Position numbers and translations under genes: made by a program
Notes under the pieces: model-generated
What the model saw: the letters and a program-made list of their open reading frames with translations, nothing else
What the model was told of the DNA's origin: nothing
The model's database searches: none
NCBI RefSeq assembly: GCF_938046015.1
Contig: NZ_CALIXW010000027.1
Span: forward strand, 1 to 58,540
DNA length: 58,540 nucleotides
Direction: 5' to 3'
Source of the DNA: an uncultured Porphyromonas sp.
Lineage (GTDB): Bacteria; Bacteroidota; Bacteroidia; Bacteroidales; Porphyromonadaceae
In this document: positions 34,149 through 42,298 of the stretch, piece after piece
Layout of the letters: the number at the start of each line of letters is the position of its first letter
Position numbering within the stretch: the first letter of the stretch is position 1

Positions 34149-34523
34149 ATGAGGACCCTCCCCCTAGGCTGCGCCCTCGCCGCCCTCGTGCTGACGCTCA
34201 GCGCCTCCAGCTGCGGCCGCCGCACGCTCTACTCGTGGAAACAGTACGACACGCTGGTCGACCTGCAGCCCAAGAAGCTCACCCCTAGCCGCGCCAAGAC
34301 CCTGGAGCAGCTCTACCTCAAGGCCATACAGCAGCCCGGTGGCCAGCTACGCCGCCCCGCCCCTGGACGCTGCGCCGAGTACGGACTCTTCCTCTGGCAA
34401 CTCGAGCGCCGGGAGGAGGCCCTACACTACCTCCGCCAGGAGATGGAGCTCTACCCCGAGAGCAGCCCTATGATCACACGTCTCATCAAGCGTCTACAGA
34501 AGGATGAAGCTCCACGCCCTTAG
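34149..34523 (+). CDS. DUF4810-like lipoprotein
   Basis: A 124-residue predicted lipoprotein with signal peptide MRTLPLGCALAALVLTLSAS and lipobox SASSC. The mature part begins RRTLYSWKQYDTLVDL and continues with two TPR-like helices ending LHYLRQEMELYPESSPMITRLIKRL, as in DUF4810. In other bacteria DUF4810 lipoproteins are commonly encoded between a CsgG-like lipoprotein and a DUF799 (GNA1162-type) lipoprotein. Here only the DUF799 partner follows, overlapping by 20 bp. The start at 34149 is set by the signal peptide; the frame is open further upstream. Role in envelope biology is inferred. Confidence 0.8.
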   Translation: MRTLPLGCALAALVLTLSASSCGRRTLYSWKQYDTLVDLQPKKLTPSRAKTLEQLYLKAIQQPGGQLRRPAPGRCAEYGLFLWQLERREEALHYLRQEMELYPESSPMITRLIKRLQKDEAPRP

Positions 34524-35175
34524 CCTAGCCCTAGGCGCCCTCCTCGCCCTGAGCAGCTGCAGCATACAGAATAACACCCACGTGCAGCGCAGCCGCATGG
34601 ACAACTACAGCAAGCTCTACGCCGAGCGCCCCCGCACCATCCTCCTGATGCCTGTGGTCAACAAGGGCGGAGGAGCCCAGCTGGACCAGCCCCTACTACA
34701 GGCCAGTGTGCGCGCTCTGAGCGAGCAGGGCTACTACGTCATCAGCCCGCGCGTTGTCTCGGCACTCGTCGGGGTCGGCGGGCTGGAGTTCTACCGCACG
34801 ATGGAGCCCCACTACCTCGTGGAGCTCTTCGGCGCTGATGCCGCCCTCTATACGACCATCCTCGACTGGCAGCAGAATAGAGGCCAAGGGGAGACGCGGA
34901 TTGACATTGGCTACGAGCTACGTTCGCTCCGATCGGGTGAGACCCTCATCAATCGCCGCGTCAGCGGAGTGATCGACGATAGCGTGGTGGACTTCCGCGA
35001 CGAATCCGTCGGCACGCACATCTTCCAGTTCTTCTTCAATGCGCTGACGAGCCTCTTCAGGTCGCCACGGCACGCGATCGACCGAGTGCAGGACTTCGGC
35101 ATCGGTGAGCTCCCCTACGGCCCCTACCACAAGCGGCACTACGTGGATATGAAGGAGCGCGAGCGCGAGCCCTAG
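34504..35175 (+). CDS. DUF799 (GNA1162-like) lipoprotein
   Basis: A 223-residue predicted lipoprotein: signal MKLHALSLALGALLALSSC with the lipidated Cys at 19. The body matches the DUF799/GNA1162 plan: PRTILLMPVVNKGGGAQ (about 42-58), SVRALSEQGYYVISPRVVSA, ELFGADAALYTTILDW (about 112-127) and DIGYELRSLRSGETLINRRV. The fold is related to TolB-N/CsgG-type domains. It overlaps the upstream DUF4810 gene by 20 bp. No CsgG-like third gene is adjacent. Probably attached to the outer membrane inner leaflet; partner unknown. Confidence 0.82.
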   Translation: MKLHALSLALGALLALSSCSIQNNTHVQRSRMDNYSKLYAERPRTILLMPVVNKGGGAQLDQPLLQASVRALSEQGYYVISPRVVSALVGVGGLEFYRTMEPHYLVELFGADAALYTTILDWQQNRGQGETRIDIGYELRSLRSGETLINRRVSGVIDDSVVDFRDESVGTHIFQFFFNALTSLFRSPRHAIDRVQDFGIGELPYGPYHKRHYVDMKEREREP

Positions 35176-35201
35176 CGAACGGAGCCCCGCAGGTAATTCC
35201 G

Positions 35202-35209
35202 TATCTTTG
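35202..35209 (+). promoter_or_regulatory. -7 promoter element for the helicase gene
   Basis: TATCTTTG lies 89 bp upstream of the helicase ATG at 35298 and just before the perfect hairpin at 35219-35256, so the hairpin would be at the very 5' end of the mRNA. Confidence 0.6.
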
Positions 35210-35218
35210 TGCCCTCAG

Positions 35219-35256
35219 AGGAGCGGGGCTGAGGTCCTACCACCTCAGCCCCGCTC
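35219..35256 (+). terminator. Perfect hairpin between DUF799 and helicase genes
   Basis: A 16-bp perfect stem (GGAGCGGGGCTGAGGT with ACCTCAGCCCCGCTCC) with a six-base loop. It may end the lipoprotein transcript, yet it lies downstream of a good promoter element, so it would also form the 5' end of the helicase mRNA. There is no T-run. Confidence 0.6.
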
Positions 35257-35297
35257 CCTTACGTTCATCTCCCCTATAGACCTAAGCAAGCTCCCCT

Positions 35298-37616
35298 ATG
35301 CAAGGCGCAGCCCCCCTCGACTTCCCCTACCTCAGCGAACTCAATGACGCCCAGCGTGCCGCTGTGACCTACGACGATGGCCCAGCCCTCGTGATCGCTG
35401 GAGCCGGCAGCGGCAAGACGCGCGTGCTGGTCTACAAGCTGCTCTACCTCATCGACTCGGGCTACCACCCCAAAGGGCTCATGGCACTGACCTTCACCAA
35501 CAAGGCGGCCCGCGAGATGCGCGAGCGTATCAGCCAGCGGGCGGGGGCTGCGGCGCGGCACATCCGTATGGGGACCTTCCACTCCGTCTTCCTACGTATC
35601 CTACGGCAGCACGCCAGCCTACTGGGCTACACGCCCGACTTCTCCATATATAATACGAGTGACAGCCGCAGCCGCATCAAGGGCATCATCAAGCAGCTCG
35701 GCCTCGACGACAAGATCTACAAGCCGAACGTGGTGCACAGCCGTATCTCCTCGGCCAAGAACCGACTGATCACGGCCGAGGCTTACCCCTCCTACAAGGA
35801 GCTGCTGACCTACGACGCCAAGAGCAGCATCCCCCGTGTAGCGGAGATCTACAGCCACTACCAGCGGGAGCTGAAGCAGGCCAACGCCATGGACTTCGAT
35901 GACCTCTTGCTGCAGATCAACATCCTCTTCCGCGAGTACCCCGATGTGCTGCGCGAGTGGCAGGAGCGCATCGACTACCTGCTGATCGACGAGTACCAGG
36001 ATACCAACTTCGCCCAGTACATGGTGGCCAAGCAGCTGATGCAGGAGAAAGGCAAGATCTTCGTCGTCGGCGACGACGCCCAGAGCATCTACTCCTTCCG
36101 CGGAGCGAACCTCGAGAACATCCTGAGCTTCGAGAAGACCTTCGCTGGGGCACGTGTCTTCAAGCTCGAGCGCAACTATCGCTCCACCCAGACCATCGTA
36201 GCCGCAGCGGGTCGCATCATCGCTCAGAACGAATACCAGATCCCCAAGGCCGTCTTCTCCGAGGAAGAGGAGGGCGAGCCCATCCAGGTGCATGAGGCCA
36301 TGACGGGCGATCTCGAGGCGCTCTGGGCAGGCGAGGAGATCCGCCGCTTCGTCCGCTCGGGCGAGCCCTACAGCAGCATCGCCGTGCTCTACCGCACCAA
36401 TGCGCAGAGCCGCACCCTCGAGCAGGTCTTCCGCCGCCTCGGTATCCCCTTCCGCATCTACGGCGGGCGCTCCTTCTTCGACCACAAGGAGATCATGGAC
36501 GTCATCGCCTACTGTCGCCTCTTGATCAACGAGCAGGACGAGGAGGCCCTACTGCGCATCATCAACTATCCCAAGCGAAGCATAGGCGACACCACCGTAC
36601 TGCGTGTACGCGAGGCCGCCCAGCGTGAGGCCGTCTCCCTGAGCCGCGTGCTACACGACCCGCTGGGCTATGGCATAGCGGTGAACAAGCCTACCGCAGC
36701 ACGTCTCCAGGCCTTCGCCACCCTCATCGATGAGCTCCGCGACTACAGCCGCAGCGAGCAGGACCTCTATGCCGTCGTAGAGCGCGTCATCCGCCAGACG
36801 GGTATCCTGGCCGACCTGCAGTCCGATAGCTCGGGCGAGGGCAAGGCACGGCTGGAGAACATCAAGGAGCTGCTCGGCGGCATCGACGAATACGTACGCA
36901 CCAGCCTCGAGGCTGACCTGCAGCCCACCCTCGGCAGCTATCTCAGCGAGGTCGCCCTGATGACCGACCAGGACACCGCAGGCGAGGGGGATGACGCCGT
37001 GACGCTGATGACGATCCACGCCTCCAAAGGGCTGGAGTTCGCCCACGTCTTCATCCTCGGGCTGGAGGAGGACCTCTTCCCCTCGATGATGAGCAATGTA
37101 GGGCGCGAGCTGGAGGAGGAGCGAAGACTCTTCTACGTAGCCCTGACGCGTGCCGAGCGCAGCTGTCATCTAGGCTACGCCCGCGAGCGCTTCCGCAACG
37201 GGCGTACCGAGTACTGCCGCCCCAGCCGCTTCCTGCGTGAGCTGCCCCAGGAGCTGCTCCGTATGGACACATCACTCAGCATGGGTAGCAGCACGGGCTA
37301 CGGCAGCGCGCGGCGAGGCTACAGCGAGGAGCTGCCGATGGACTTCAGCGCCGCCCCCGTCTTCGAGGCCCGTCCCGCACGCCCTAGCCGCAAGGTCTTC
37401 GTCGGCCGTAGGAAGGCAGGCGAAGAGGCGCCGCAGCCCGTCAGTCGCATCGGGAAGCTGCGTATCGGCTCCCGCGTGCTGCACAAGCGCTTCGGCGAGG
37501 GCGAGGTGATGGAGCTAGAGGGCGCAGGCGACGACGCCAAGGCCACCGTAGCCTTCGACGCCGGTGACACCAAGAAGCTCCTACTGCGCTTCGCCCAGCT
37601 CGAGCTGCTGGACTAA
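35298..37616 (+). CDS. UvrD/PcrA-type superfamily 1A DNA helicase
   Basis: A 772-residue 3'-5' helicase of the UvrD/Rep/PcrA group, acting in repair and in clearing replication and transcription conflicts. Motifs are complete: LNDAQRAAVTYDDGP (Q motif), AGAGSGKTRVL (I, about 35-45), LTFTNKAAREM (Ia), LLIDEYQDTN (II, about 227-236), VGDDAQSIYSFRGA (III, about 256-269), LERNYRSTQTI (IV), TIHASKGLEF (V, about 576-585) and YVALTRAERSCHLGY (VI). The C-terminus has a Tudor-like end (IGSRVLHKRFGEGEVMELEG) as in PcrA. PcrA and UvrD cannot be told apart reliably here, so no symbol is assigned. Confidence 0.95.
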   Translation: MQGAAPLDFPYLSELNDAQRAAVTYDDGPALVIAGAGSGKTRVLVYKLLYLIDSGYHPKGLMALTFTNKAAREMRERISQRAGAAARHIRMGTFHSVFLRILRQHASLLGYTPDFSIYNTSDSRSRIKGIIKQLGLDDKIYKPNVVHSRISSAKNRLITAEAYPSYKELLTYDAKSSIPRVAEIYSHYQRELKQANAMDFDDLLLQINILFREYPDVLREWQERIDYLLIDEYQDTNFAQYMVAKQLMQEKGKIFVVGDDAQSIYSFRGANLENILSFEKTFAGARVFKLERNYRSTQTIVAAAGRIIAQNEYQIPKAVFSEEEEGEPIQVHEAMTGDLEALWAGEEIRRFVRSGEPYSSIAVLYRTNAQSRTLEQVFRRLGIPFRIYGGRSFFDHKEIMDVIAYCRLLINEQDEEALLRIINYPKRSIGDTTVLRVREAAQREAVSLSRVLHDPLGYGIAVNKPTAARLQAFATLIDELRDYSRSEQDLYAVVERVIRQTGILADLQSDSSGEGKARLENIKELLGGIDEYVRTSLEADLQPTLGSYLSEVALMTDQDTAGEGDDAVTLMTIHASKGLEFAHVFILGLEEDLFPSMMSNVGRELEEERRLFYVALTRAERSCHLGYARERFRNGRTEYCRPSRFLRELPQELLRMDTSLSMGSSTGYGSARRGYSEELPMDFSAAPVFEARPARPSRKVFVGRRKAGEEAPQPVSRIGKLRIGSRVLHKRFGEGEVMELEGAGDDAKATVAFDAGDTKKLLLRFAQLELLD

Positions 37617-37649
37617 GCTCCGCTCGCCTAGCCTATCCTCCCCCCCTAA

Positions 37650-37693
37650 GCAAGCAGCCCCCTAGCCCACGATCGGACTAGGGGGCTGCTTGC
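37650..37693 (+). terminator. Terminator after the helicase gene
   Basis: A perfect 16-bp stem (GCAAGCAGCCCCCTAG with CTAGGGGGCTGCTTGC), 33 bp after the stop, loop of 12 bases, no T-run. Confidence 0.7.
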
Positions 37694-37798
37694 CTAAGCG
37701 CTCTATCGGTATATAAGGTAAGGGGGCAAGGCGCTACGACACACCCGAGAGCGGCGCTCGGCTCAGGCTCGGCGGCGTGGGCTTAGCTATAAAAGTGC

Positions 37799-37806
37799 TA
37801 CTTTTG
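37799..37806 (+). promoter_or_regulatory. -7 promoter element for the AspT/YidE gene
   Basis: TACTTTTG matches TAnnTTTG and lies 52 bp upstream of the ATG at 37858, after an AT-rich patch (AGCTATAAAAG). Confidence 0.5.
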
Positions 37807-37857
37807 TCCAGGCCAAGGCGGCTAGACAGGGCCGCCCAGCTAGCTAATTAGTGACAT

Positions 37858-39540
37858 ATGGAGGCAGTTTACTCTTGGTGCCGCATGGTCTTCGTCGAGC
37901 CGTCGGTACTCCAGACTCTCGTAATACTCACCCTCGTGTCAGCCGTGGGGCTGATCCTGGGCAAGCTGCGCATAGGCAAGATCTCACTGGGCATTACCTT
38001 CGTCTTCTTCGTCGGGATCCTGGCGGCGCACTTCGGCGTGGTTGTCCAGCCCGAGATGAGCAGCTTTGCTCAGACGCTGGGGCTGACGCTCTTCGTCTAT
38101 GCGCTAGGGGTCGAGGTGGGCCCCTCCTTCTTCCCCTCGCTCAAGAGTCAGGGCATCCTATATAATGGTCTTGGGCTGCTGCTCATCACCCTGGGCCTGC
38201 TGCTGGTGGTCATCCTCCACTACTGCTTCGGTATCTCCATGCCCAATATGATGGGCATCATGTCGGGTGCCGTGACCAATACCCCCATGCTGGCGGCCGT
38301 ACAGAGCACCCTGCAGGACATCGTCGGGCTGGAGGGCACCCGCCAGGTAGCTGACCTGGCGCTGGCCTGCGCCCTGACCTACCCGCTGGGCGTCGTGGGG
38401 ATGATCCTCGCGATCCTCATCCTACAGGTCATAGAGCCCAAGCGGCAGAAGGAAGACCGCCTCGAGGGCAAGACCACCTACATCACGGAGCTGGAGCTGA
38501 CGAACCCTGGACTCTTCGGCAAGAGCATCCTCGAGGTGGTCCGCCTACAGGAGAAGCACTTCATCATCTCCCGCGTCTGGCGCGGCGACAAGCTCATCGT
38601 CCCCACCTCACAGACTCTGCTGCAGGAGGGCGACCACCTGCTCCTGCTGATCCACGAGGAGGATCTCGGCGTGCTGGAGGCCTTCTTCGGACGCCGCTCC
38701 GAGTCGCGCGACTGGAACCGCCCCGACATCGATTGGGACGCCATCGACGCCCAGCTCATCACCAAGCGCCTGATCATCACCAACGGCAAGATCAATGGCA
38801 TCAAGCTCGGCGCCCTACGTCTGCGCAACGAGTACGGCATCAACATCACCCGCATCGACCGTGCTGGGATCGAGATCCTCGCCTCGCCCGAGCTGCACCT
38901 ACAGCTCGGTGACCGCCTGACGGTCGTAGGCGAGGCGCAGGAAATCGCCAAGGCGAAGAAGTTCATCGGCGACTCCATCAACACCCTCGACAAGCCCAAG
39001 CTGGTGAGCTTCTTCGCTGGGCTGGCCCTCGGCTGCATCCTGGGCTCGATCCCCGTAGCAATTCCAGGGCTCAGCATGCCGATCAAGCTGGGGCTAGCTG
39101 GCGGGCCTATTATAATAGGTATCCTCATGGGTGCCTTCGGCCCACGACTGCGGATCGCGACCTACATGACCAATAGCGCCACGCAGCTGATCAAGCAGCT
39201 CGGCATCATCCTCTACCTAGCGGGGCTGGGGCTCGCCAGCGGCGCGCACTTCTTCGAGACCATCATCCACGGCGACGGACTGCTATGGATCTTCCTCGGC
39301 TTCCTCATCACCCTGCTGCCCACGCTGCTAGTCGGCATCGTGTCGCTCTTCGGCTATCGCAAGACGCACGCCGAGACCGTAGGGCTGCTCTGCGGGGCGA
39401 TGGCCAACTCCATGGCCCTGGACTACGCGATGTCACTCAATGAGTCGCGCTCCAGCTCCGTAGCCTACGCCATCGTCTACCCCGTGGCGATGTTCGTGCG
39501 CATCATCTCGGCGCAGATCCTCCTCAGCTTCTTCGTCTAG
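37858..39540 (+). CDS. AspT/YidE/YbjL-type antiporter with two RCK_C domains
   Basis: A 560-residue membrane transporter of the aspartate:alanine exchanger-like family. Two membrane halves of five or six helices each (about 15-190 and 385-555) flank two cytosolic RCK_C/TrkA-C domains (about 205-280 and 300-380; TQTLLQEGDHLLLLIHEED and LHLQLGDRLTVVGEAQEIAK). Family-typical GAVTNTPMLAAV and GLLCGAMANSMALDYAM, one in each half, are visible. The substrate is unknown. The start at 37858 gives a ten-residue leader before a second Met; either is possible. It is 75 bp upstream of queC without a terminator. Confidence 0.9.
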   Translation: MEAVYSWCRMVFVEPSVLQTLVILTLVSAVGLILGKLRIGKISLGITFVFFVGILAAHFGVVVQPEMSSFAQTLGLTLFVYALGVEVGPSFFPSLKSQGILYNGLGLLLITLGLLLVVILHYCFGISMPNMMGIMSGAVTNTPMLAAVQSTLQDIVGLEGTRQVADLALACALTYPLGVVGMILAILILQVIEPKRQKEDRLEGKTTYITELELTNPGLFGKSILEVVRLQEKHFIISRVWRGDKLIVPTSQTLLQEGDHLLLLIHEEDLGVLEAFFGRRSESRDWNRPDIDWDAIDAQLITKRLIITNGKINGIKLGALRLRNEYGINITRIDRAGIEILASPELHLQLGDRLTVVGEAQEIAKAKKFIGDSINTLDKPKLVSFFAGLALGCILGSIPVAIPGLSMPIKLGLAGGPIIIGILMGAFGPRLRIATYMTNSATQLIKQLGIILYLAGLGLASGAHFFETIIHGDGLLWIFLGFLITLLPTLLVGIVSLFGYRKTHAETVGLLCGAMANSMALDYAMSLNESRSSSVAYAIVYPVAMFVRIISAQILLSFFV

Positions 39541-39615
39541 GCGCTTCCCCTAGTGGTGCGCCACTGAACCAAGCAGCCTAGCGGGGCATTATACCAGTAC
39601 AGAGACCAGAGACTA

Positions 39616-40275
39616 ATGAATACAAAGCAAGGACTCATCGTCCTCTCGGGCGGCATGGACAGCGTGACGCTGCTCTACGAGTATCAGGCTGATATCGCCC
39701 TCGCCCTCTCCTTCGACTACGGCTCGAAGCACAACGCCCGGGAGCTCCCCATGGCGGCACTGCACTGCCAGCGCCTAGGCATCGAGCATATCATCATCCC
39801 CTTAGGCTTCATGGGCCAGTACTTCCGCAGCACGCTCCTAGAGGGCGGCGGGGAGATCCCCAAGGGCGCCTACGACGAGGAGAACATGGCTGCGACCGTC
39901 GTCCCCTTCCGCAACGGCATCATGCTCTCCATAGCTGCGGGCCTGGCGGAGAGCCGCGGCCTCCAGCGCCTCTACATAGCCAATCACTTCGGCGACCACG
40001 CCATCTACCCCGACTGCCGCGCCTCCTTCATCCGTCCCATGCACGAGGCGATTGCCGCGGGCACCAGCCTCGGCGTCGAGGTATGTGCCCCCTACACAGA
40101 CATCAGCAAGGGCGAGATCGCCCGCCACGGCAAGGCCCTCGGCCTCAACTATGCCGAGACCTGGAGCTGCTACGAGGGTGGCAGCGTACAGTGTGGCCGC
40201 TGTGGCACCTGCGTCGAGCGCCGTGAGGCGATGGCCGAGGCTGGTATCGAGGACCCCACCCCATATCTAGAATAG
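39616..40275 (+). CDS. queC: 7-cyano-7-deazaguanine synthase
   Basis: A 219-residue ATP-dependent enzyme that converts 7-carboxy-7-deazaguanine to preQ0, the queuosine precursor. The PP-loop LIVLSGGMDSVTLLYEY is at 8-24. The zinc site near the C-terminus has four cysteines in SCYEGGSVQCGRCGTCVER. Length matches the family. Other queuosine genes (queD, queE, queF) are not in the window. It is followed after 27 bp by xth, then tsaB and ssb, so it probably heads a mixed nucleic-acid operon. Confidence 0.96.
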   Translation: MNTKQGLIVLSGGMDSVTLLYEYQADIALALSFDYGSKHNARELPMAALHCQRLGIEHIIIPLGFMGQYFRSTLLEGGGEIPKGAYDEENMAATVVPFRNGIMLSIAAGLAESRGLQRLYIANHFGDHAIYPDCRASFIRPMHEAIAAGTSLGVEVCAPYTDISKGEIARHGKALGLNYAETWSCYEGGSVQCGRCGTCVERREAMAEAGIEDPTPYLE

Positions 40276-40302
40276 AAGAGACCCCAAGCACACATCACAG
40301 GA

Positions 40303-41055
40303 ATGAAGTTCATCTCATGGAACGTCAACGGGCTACGCGCCGTCTTCGGCAAGGGCTTCCCGGACATCATCGCCAGCTTCGACGCTGACTTCGTCTGCCT
40401 ACAGGAGACCAAGATGCAGGCAGGGCAGCTCGATGCCGAGCTCCCTGGCTATCAGAGCTACTGGAACTATGCCGTCAAGAAGGGATACTCCGGTACGGCC
40501 ATCTACACCCGCCACGAGCCGCTCAGCGTGAGTTATGGTATCGGGCAGGAGGAGCACGATCAGGAAGGGCGCGTCATTACGCTCGAGTACCCCGACTACT
40601 ACCTCATCACGGTCTACACACCCAACTCACAGGATGAGCTGCGCCGCCTCGACTACCGCATGGAGTGGGAAGATGCCTTCCGTAGCTACCTCGTGGCACT
40701 GGATGCCAAGAAGCCCATCATCGTCTGTGGCGACCTCAACGTAGCGCACCAAGAGATAGACCTCAAGAACCCCAAGACCAATAGGCACAACGCGGGCTTC
40801 ACCGACGAGGAGCGCGGCAAGTTCCAGCTGCTGCTGGACGCGGGCTTCGTCGACACCTTCCGCTACTTCCACCCCGAGGCGCGGGAGCGCTACTCCTGGT
40901 GGTCCTACCGCGGTAGAGCCCGCGAGCGCAACGCAGGCTGGCGTATTGATTACTTCGTCACCTCAGCGCGTCTAGCGCCCCGTCTCCGCTCGGCCGAGAT
41001 CCACGATCAGGTCTTCGGCTCCGACCACTGCCCCGTCGAACTCATCCTAGACTAA
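40303..41055 (+). CDS. xth: Exodeoxyribonuclease III / AP endonuclease
   Basis: A 250-residue EEP-family nuclease that cuts at abasic sites and removes 3' blocks. Catalytic motifs are MKFISWNVNGLRAV (1-14), LQETKMQAGQLD (Glu, about 33-44), TVYTPNSQDELRRLDYR, CGDLNVAHQEIDL (Asp/Asn, about 147-159) and VFGSDHCPVELIL (catalytic Asp-His, about 237-249). Length matches the ExoA/APE1-like subgroup. It is 7 bp before tsaB and 27 bp after queC. Confidence 0.96.
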   Translation: MKFISWNVNGLRAVFGKGFPDIIASFDADFVCLQETKMQAGQLDAELPGYQSYWNYAVKKGYSGTAIYTRHEPLSVSYGIGQEEHDQEGRVITLEYPDYYLITVYTPNSQDELRRLDYRMEWEDAFRSYLVALDAKKPIIVCGDLNVAHQEIDLKNPKTNRHNAGFTDEERGKFQLLLDAGFVDTFRYFHPEARERYSWWSYRGRARERNAGWRIDYFVTSARLAPRLRSAEIHDQVFGSDHCPVELILD

Positions 41056-41062
41056 GCCCCTC

Positions 41063-41752
41063 ATGATACTCTGCATCGAGACCGCCACCAGCCACTGCAG
41101 TGCAGCCCTAGGCTGGGGCGAAGAGCTCCTAGCCTCCCGCTCAGTGAGCGCCCCCGAGGGGGGACATGCCGCTGCCCTTGCCCCTATGGTCGAGGAGCTA
41201 CTAGGGCAGCTGAAGGCTGAGGGCAAGCAGCTGCGTGCCATCGCCGTAAGTGCAGGCCCAGGCAGCTATACGGGGCTACGCATCAGCACCTCGCTCGCCA
41301 AGGGCCTCTGCCTGGGGATGCAGCTACCGCTCATCGCCGTGGACACACTCGCCATCCTTACCGCTGGTGCTCGCCGCCTACGTCCCGAGACGCAGGCCAC
41401 GCTGCATCCCATGCTGGACGCACGCCGCATGGAGATCTATACCGCGACCTTTGACGCCGCGGGGCGACGCCTCAGTGAGGACAGCGCCCTTGTGCTGGAG
41501 GCAGAGCAAAGCCTCGCTACCGAGGGTGAGCACCTCTTCTTCGGCGACGGCGCCCTCAAGGTCAAGGGTCTCTGGCCAGAGGGCCACTACGAGCTCCTCG
41601 AGGAGCTGCTGTATCCCGAGGCTAAGGACATGGTCGCGCTGGCTACCCAGCTCTACGAAGCGGAGACCTTCGTCGACACGGCCTACTGGACGCCCAACTA
41701 CCTCAAGGAATACGTAGCCGTCGTAGCCAAGAACAAGGTCCTGCAGCGCTAG
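41063..41752 (+). CDS. tsaB: tRNA threonylcarbamoyladenosine biosynthesis protein TsaB
   Basis: A 229-residue ASKHA-fold protein that partners TsaD in making t6A37 on tRNAs. The N-terminal LCIETATSHCSAALGWG and AVSAGPGSYTGLRISTSLAKGLC (about 67-89) are the family signatures, and LHPMLDARRMEIYTA follows. It lacks the metal-binding histidines of TsaD, as expected for TsaB. It is 7 bp from xth and 7 bp from ssb, implying cotranscription. Confidence 0.95.
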   Translation: MILCIETATSHCSAALGWGEELLASRSVSAPEGGHAAALAPMVEELLGQLKAEGKQLRAIAVSAGPGSYTGLRISTSLAKGLCLGMQLPLIAVDTLAILTAGARRLRPETQATLHPMLDARRMEIYTATFDAAGRRLSEDSALVLEAEQSLATEGEHLFFGDGALKVKGLWPEGHYELLEELLYPEAKDMVALATQLYEAETFVDTAYWTPNYLKEYVAVVAKNKVLQR

Positions 41753-41759
41753 CCCACCG

Positions 41760-42206
41760 ATGAGCAGCTCCCCCACCCCCATCAATCAGGTCATCCTCAC
41801 GGGCGTCGTCACCGACAGCCCCCGCGTGCACTACCTCGCCCCTGGCTACCCCGAGGTACGCCTACGGCTCGAGACGCGCGAGCAGATCACCCAGCGTGAG
41901 GGCGGTCAGCTCTATGAGCAGCGTGCCTGGCACCGCGTCGTGCTGCGCGGCGCCCCAGGTATCTACGTCGAGCAGCACGTGGCTATGGGGGACACCATCG
42001 CCGTGGCGGGACGCCTCGAGTACGGACGGGAGACGGACAAGGCAGGCTTCAGTCAGCCCACCACGGAGATCGTCTGCCAGCACGTACAGCTGCAGCAGCG
42101 CGCCGCCGTACAGCCCGCTGCGCCCGCCGCCAGCAGCCCCGCGAAGGAGGTCCAGCTCGATCTCAGCGCCTACAGCCCCAGCTCAGACGAAGATCCGCTG
42201 ATCTAG
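41760..42206 (+). CDS. ssb: Single-stranded DNA-binding protein
   Basis: A 148-residue OB-fold protein. Residues about 8-108 are the SSB core (NQVILTGVVTDSPRVHYL, YEQRAWHRVVLRGAPGIYVE, GDTIAVAGRLEYGRETDK, TEIVCQHVQLQQRA). An Ala/Pro linker and an acidic tip follow, ending SSDEDPLI. Canonical SSB tips end in a DDxPF type sequence that recruits partner proteins; here Phe is replaced by Leu-Ile. It may be a second or divergent SSB, or the tip may be tuned to different partners. It is the last gene of the queC-xth-tsaB-ssb run. Confidence 0.87.
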   Translation: MSSSPTPINQVILTGVVTDSPRVHYLAPGYPEVRLRLETREQITQREGGQLYEQRAWHRVVLRGAPGIYVEQHVAMGDTIAVAGRLEYGRETDKAGFSQPTTEIVCQHVQLQQRAAVQPAAPAASSPAKEVQLDLSAYSPSSDEDPLI

Positions 42207-42242
42207 AGAAGGCGCTCCGACAAGGCCTCCCCTCCCATCAGG

Positions 42243-42298
42243 CTACGCCCTGAGCCACATCGCACCGCTAGTAGCGGTAGATGCAGCTCAGGGCGTAG
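42243..42298. terminator. Hairpin over the convergent ssb / HhH gene ends
   Basis: Perfect 13-bp arms CTACGCCCTGAGC (42243-42255) and GCTCAGGGCGTAG (42286-42298) enclose a further ACCGCT/AGCGGT pairing. The right arm lies within the last codons of the helix-hairpin-helix gene, so its stop codon is in the loop. It could end transcription from both sides. Confidence 0.6.

Noticed and set aside
35619..36485. 288-residue antisense frame in the helicase gene
   Set aside because: A shadow of a high-GC gene: the sense strand encodes all helicase motifs and the antisense product has no domain or signal.
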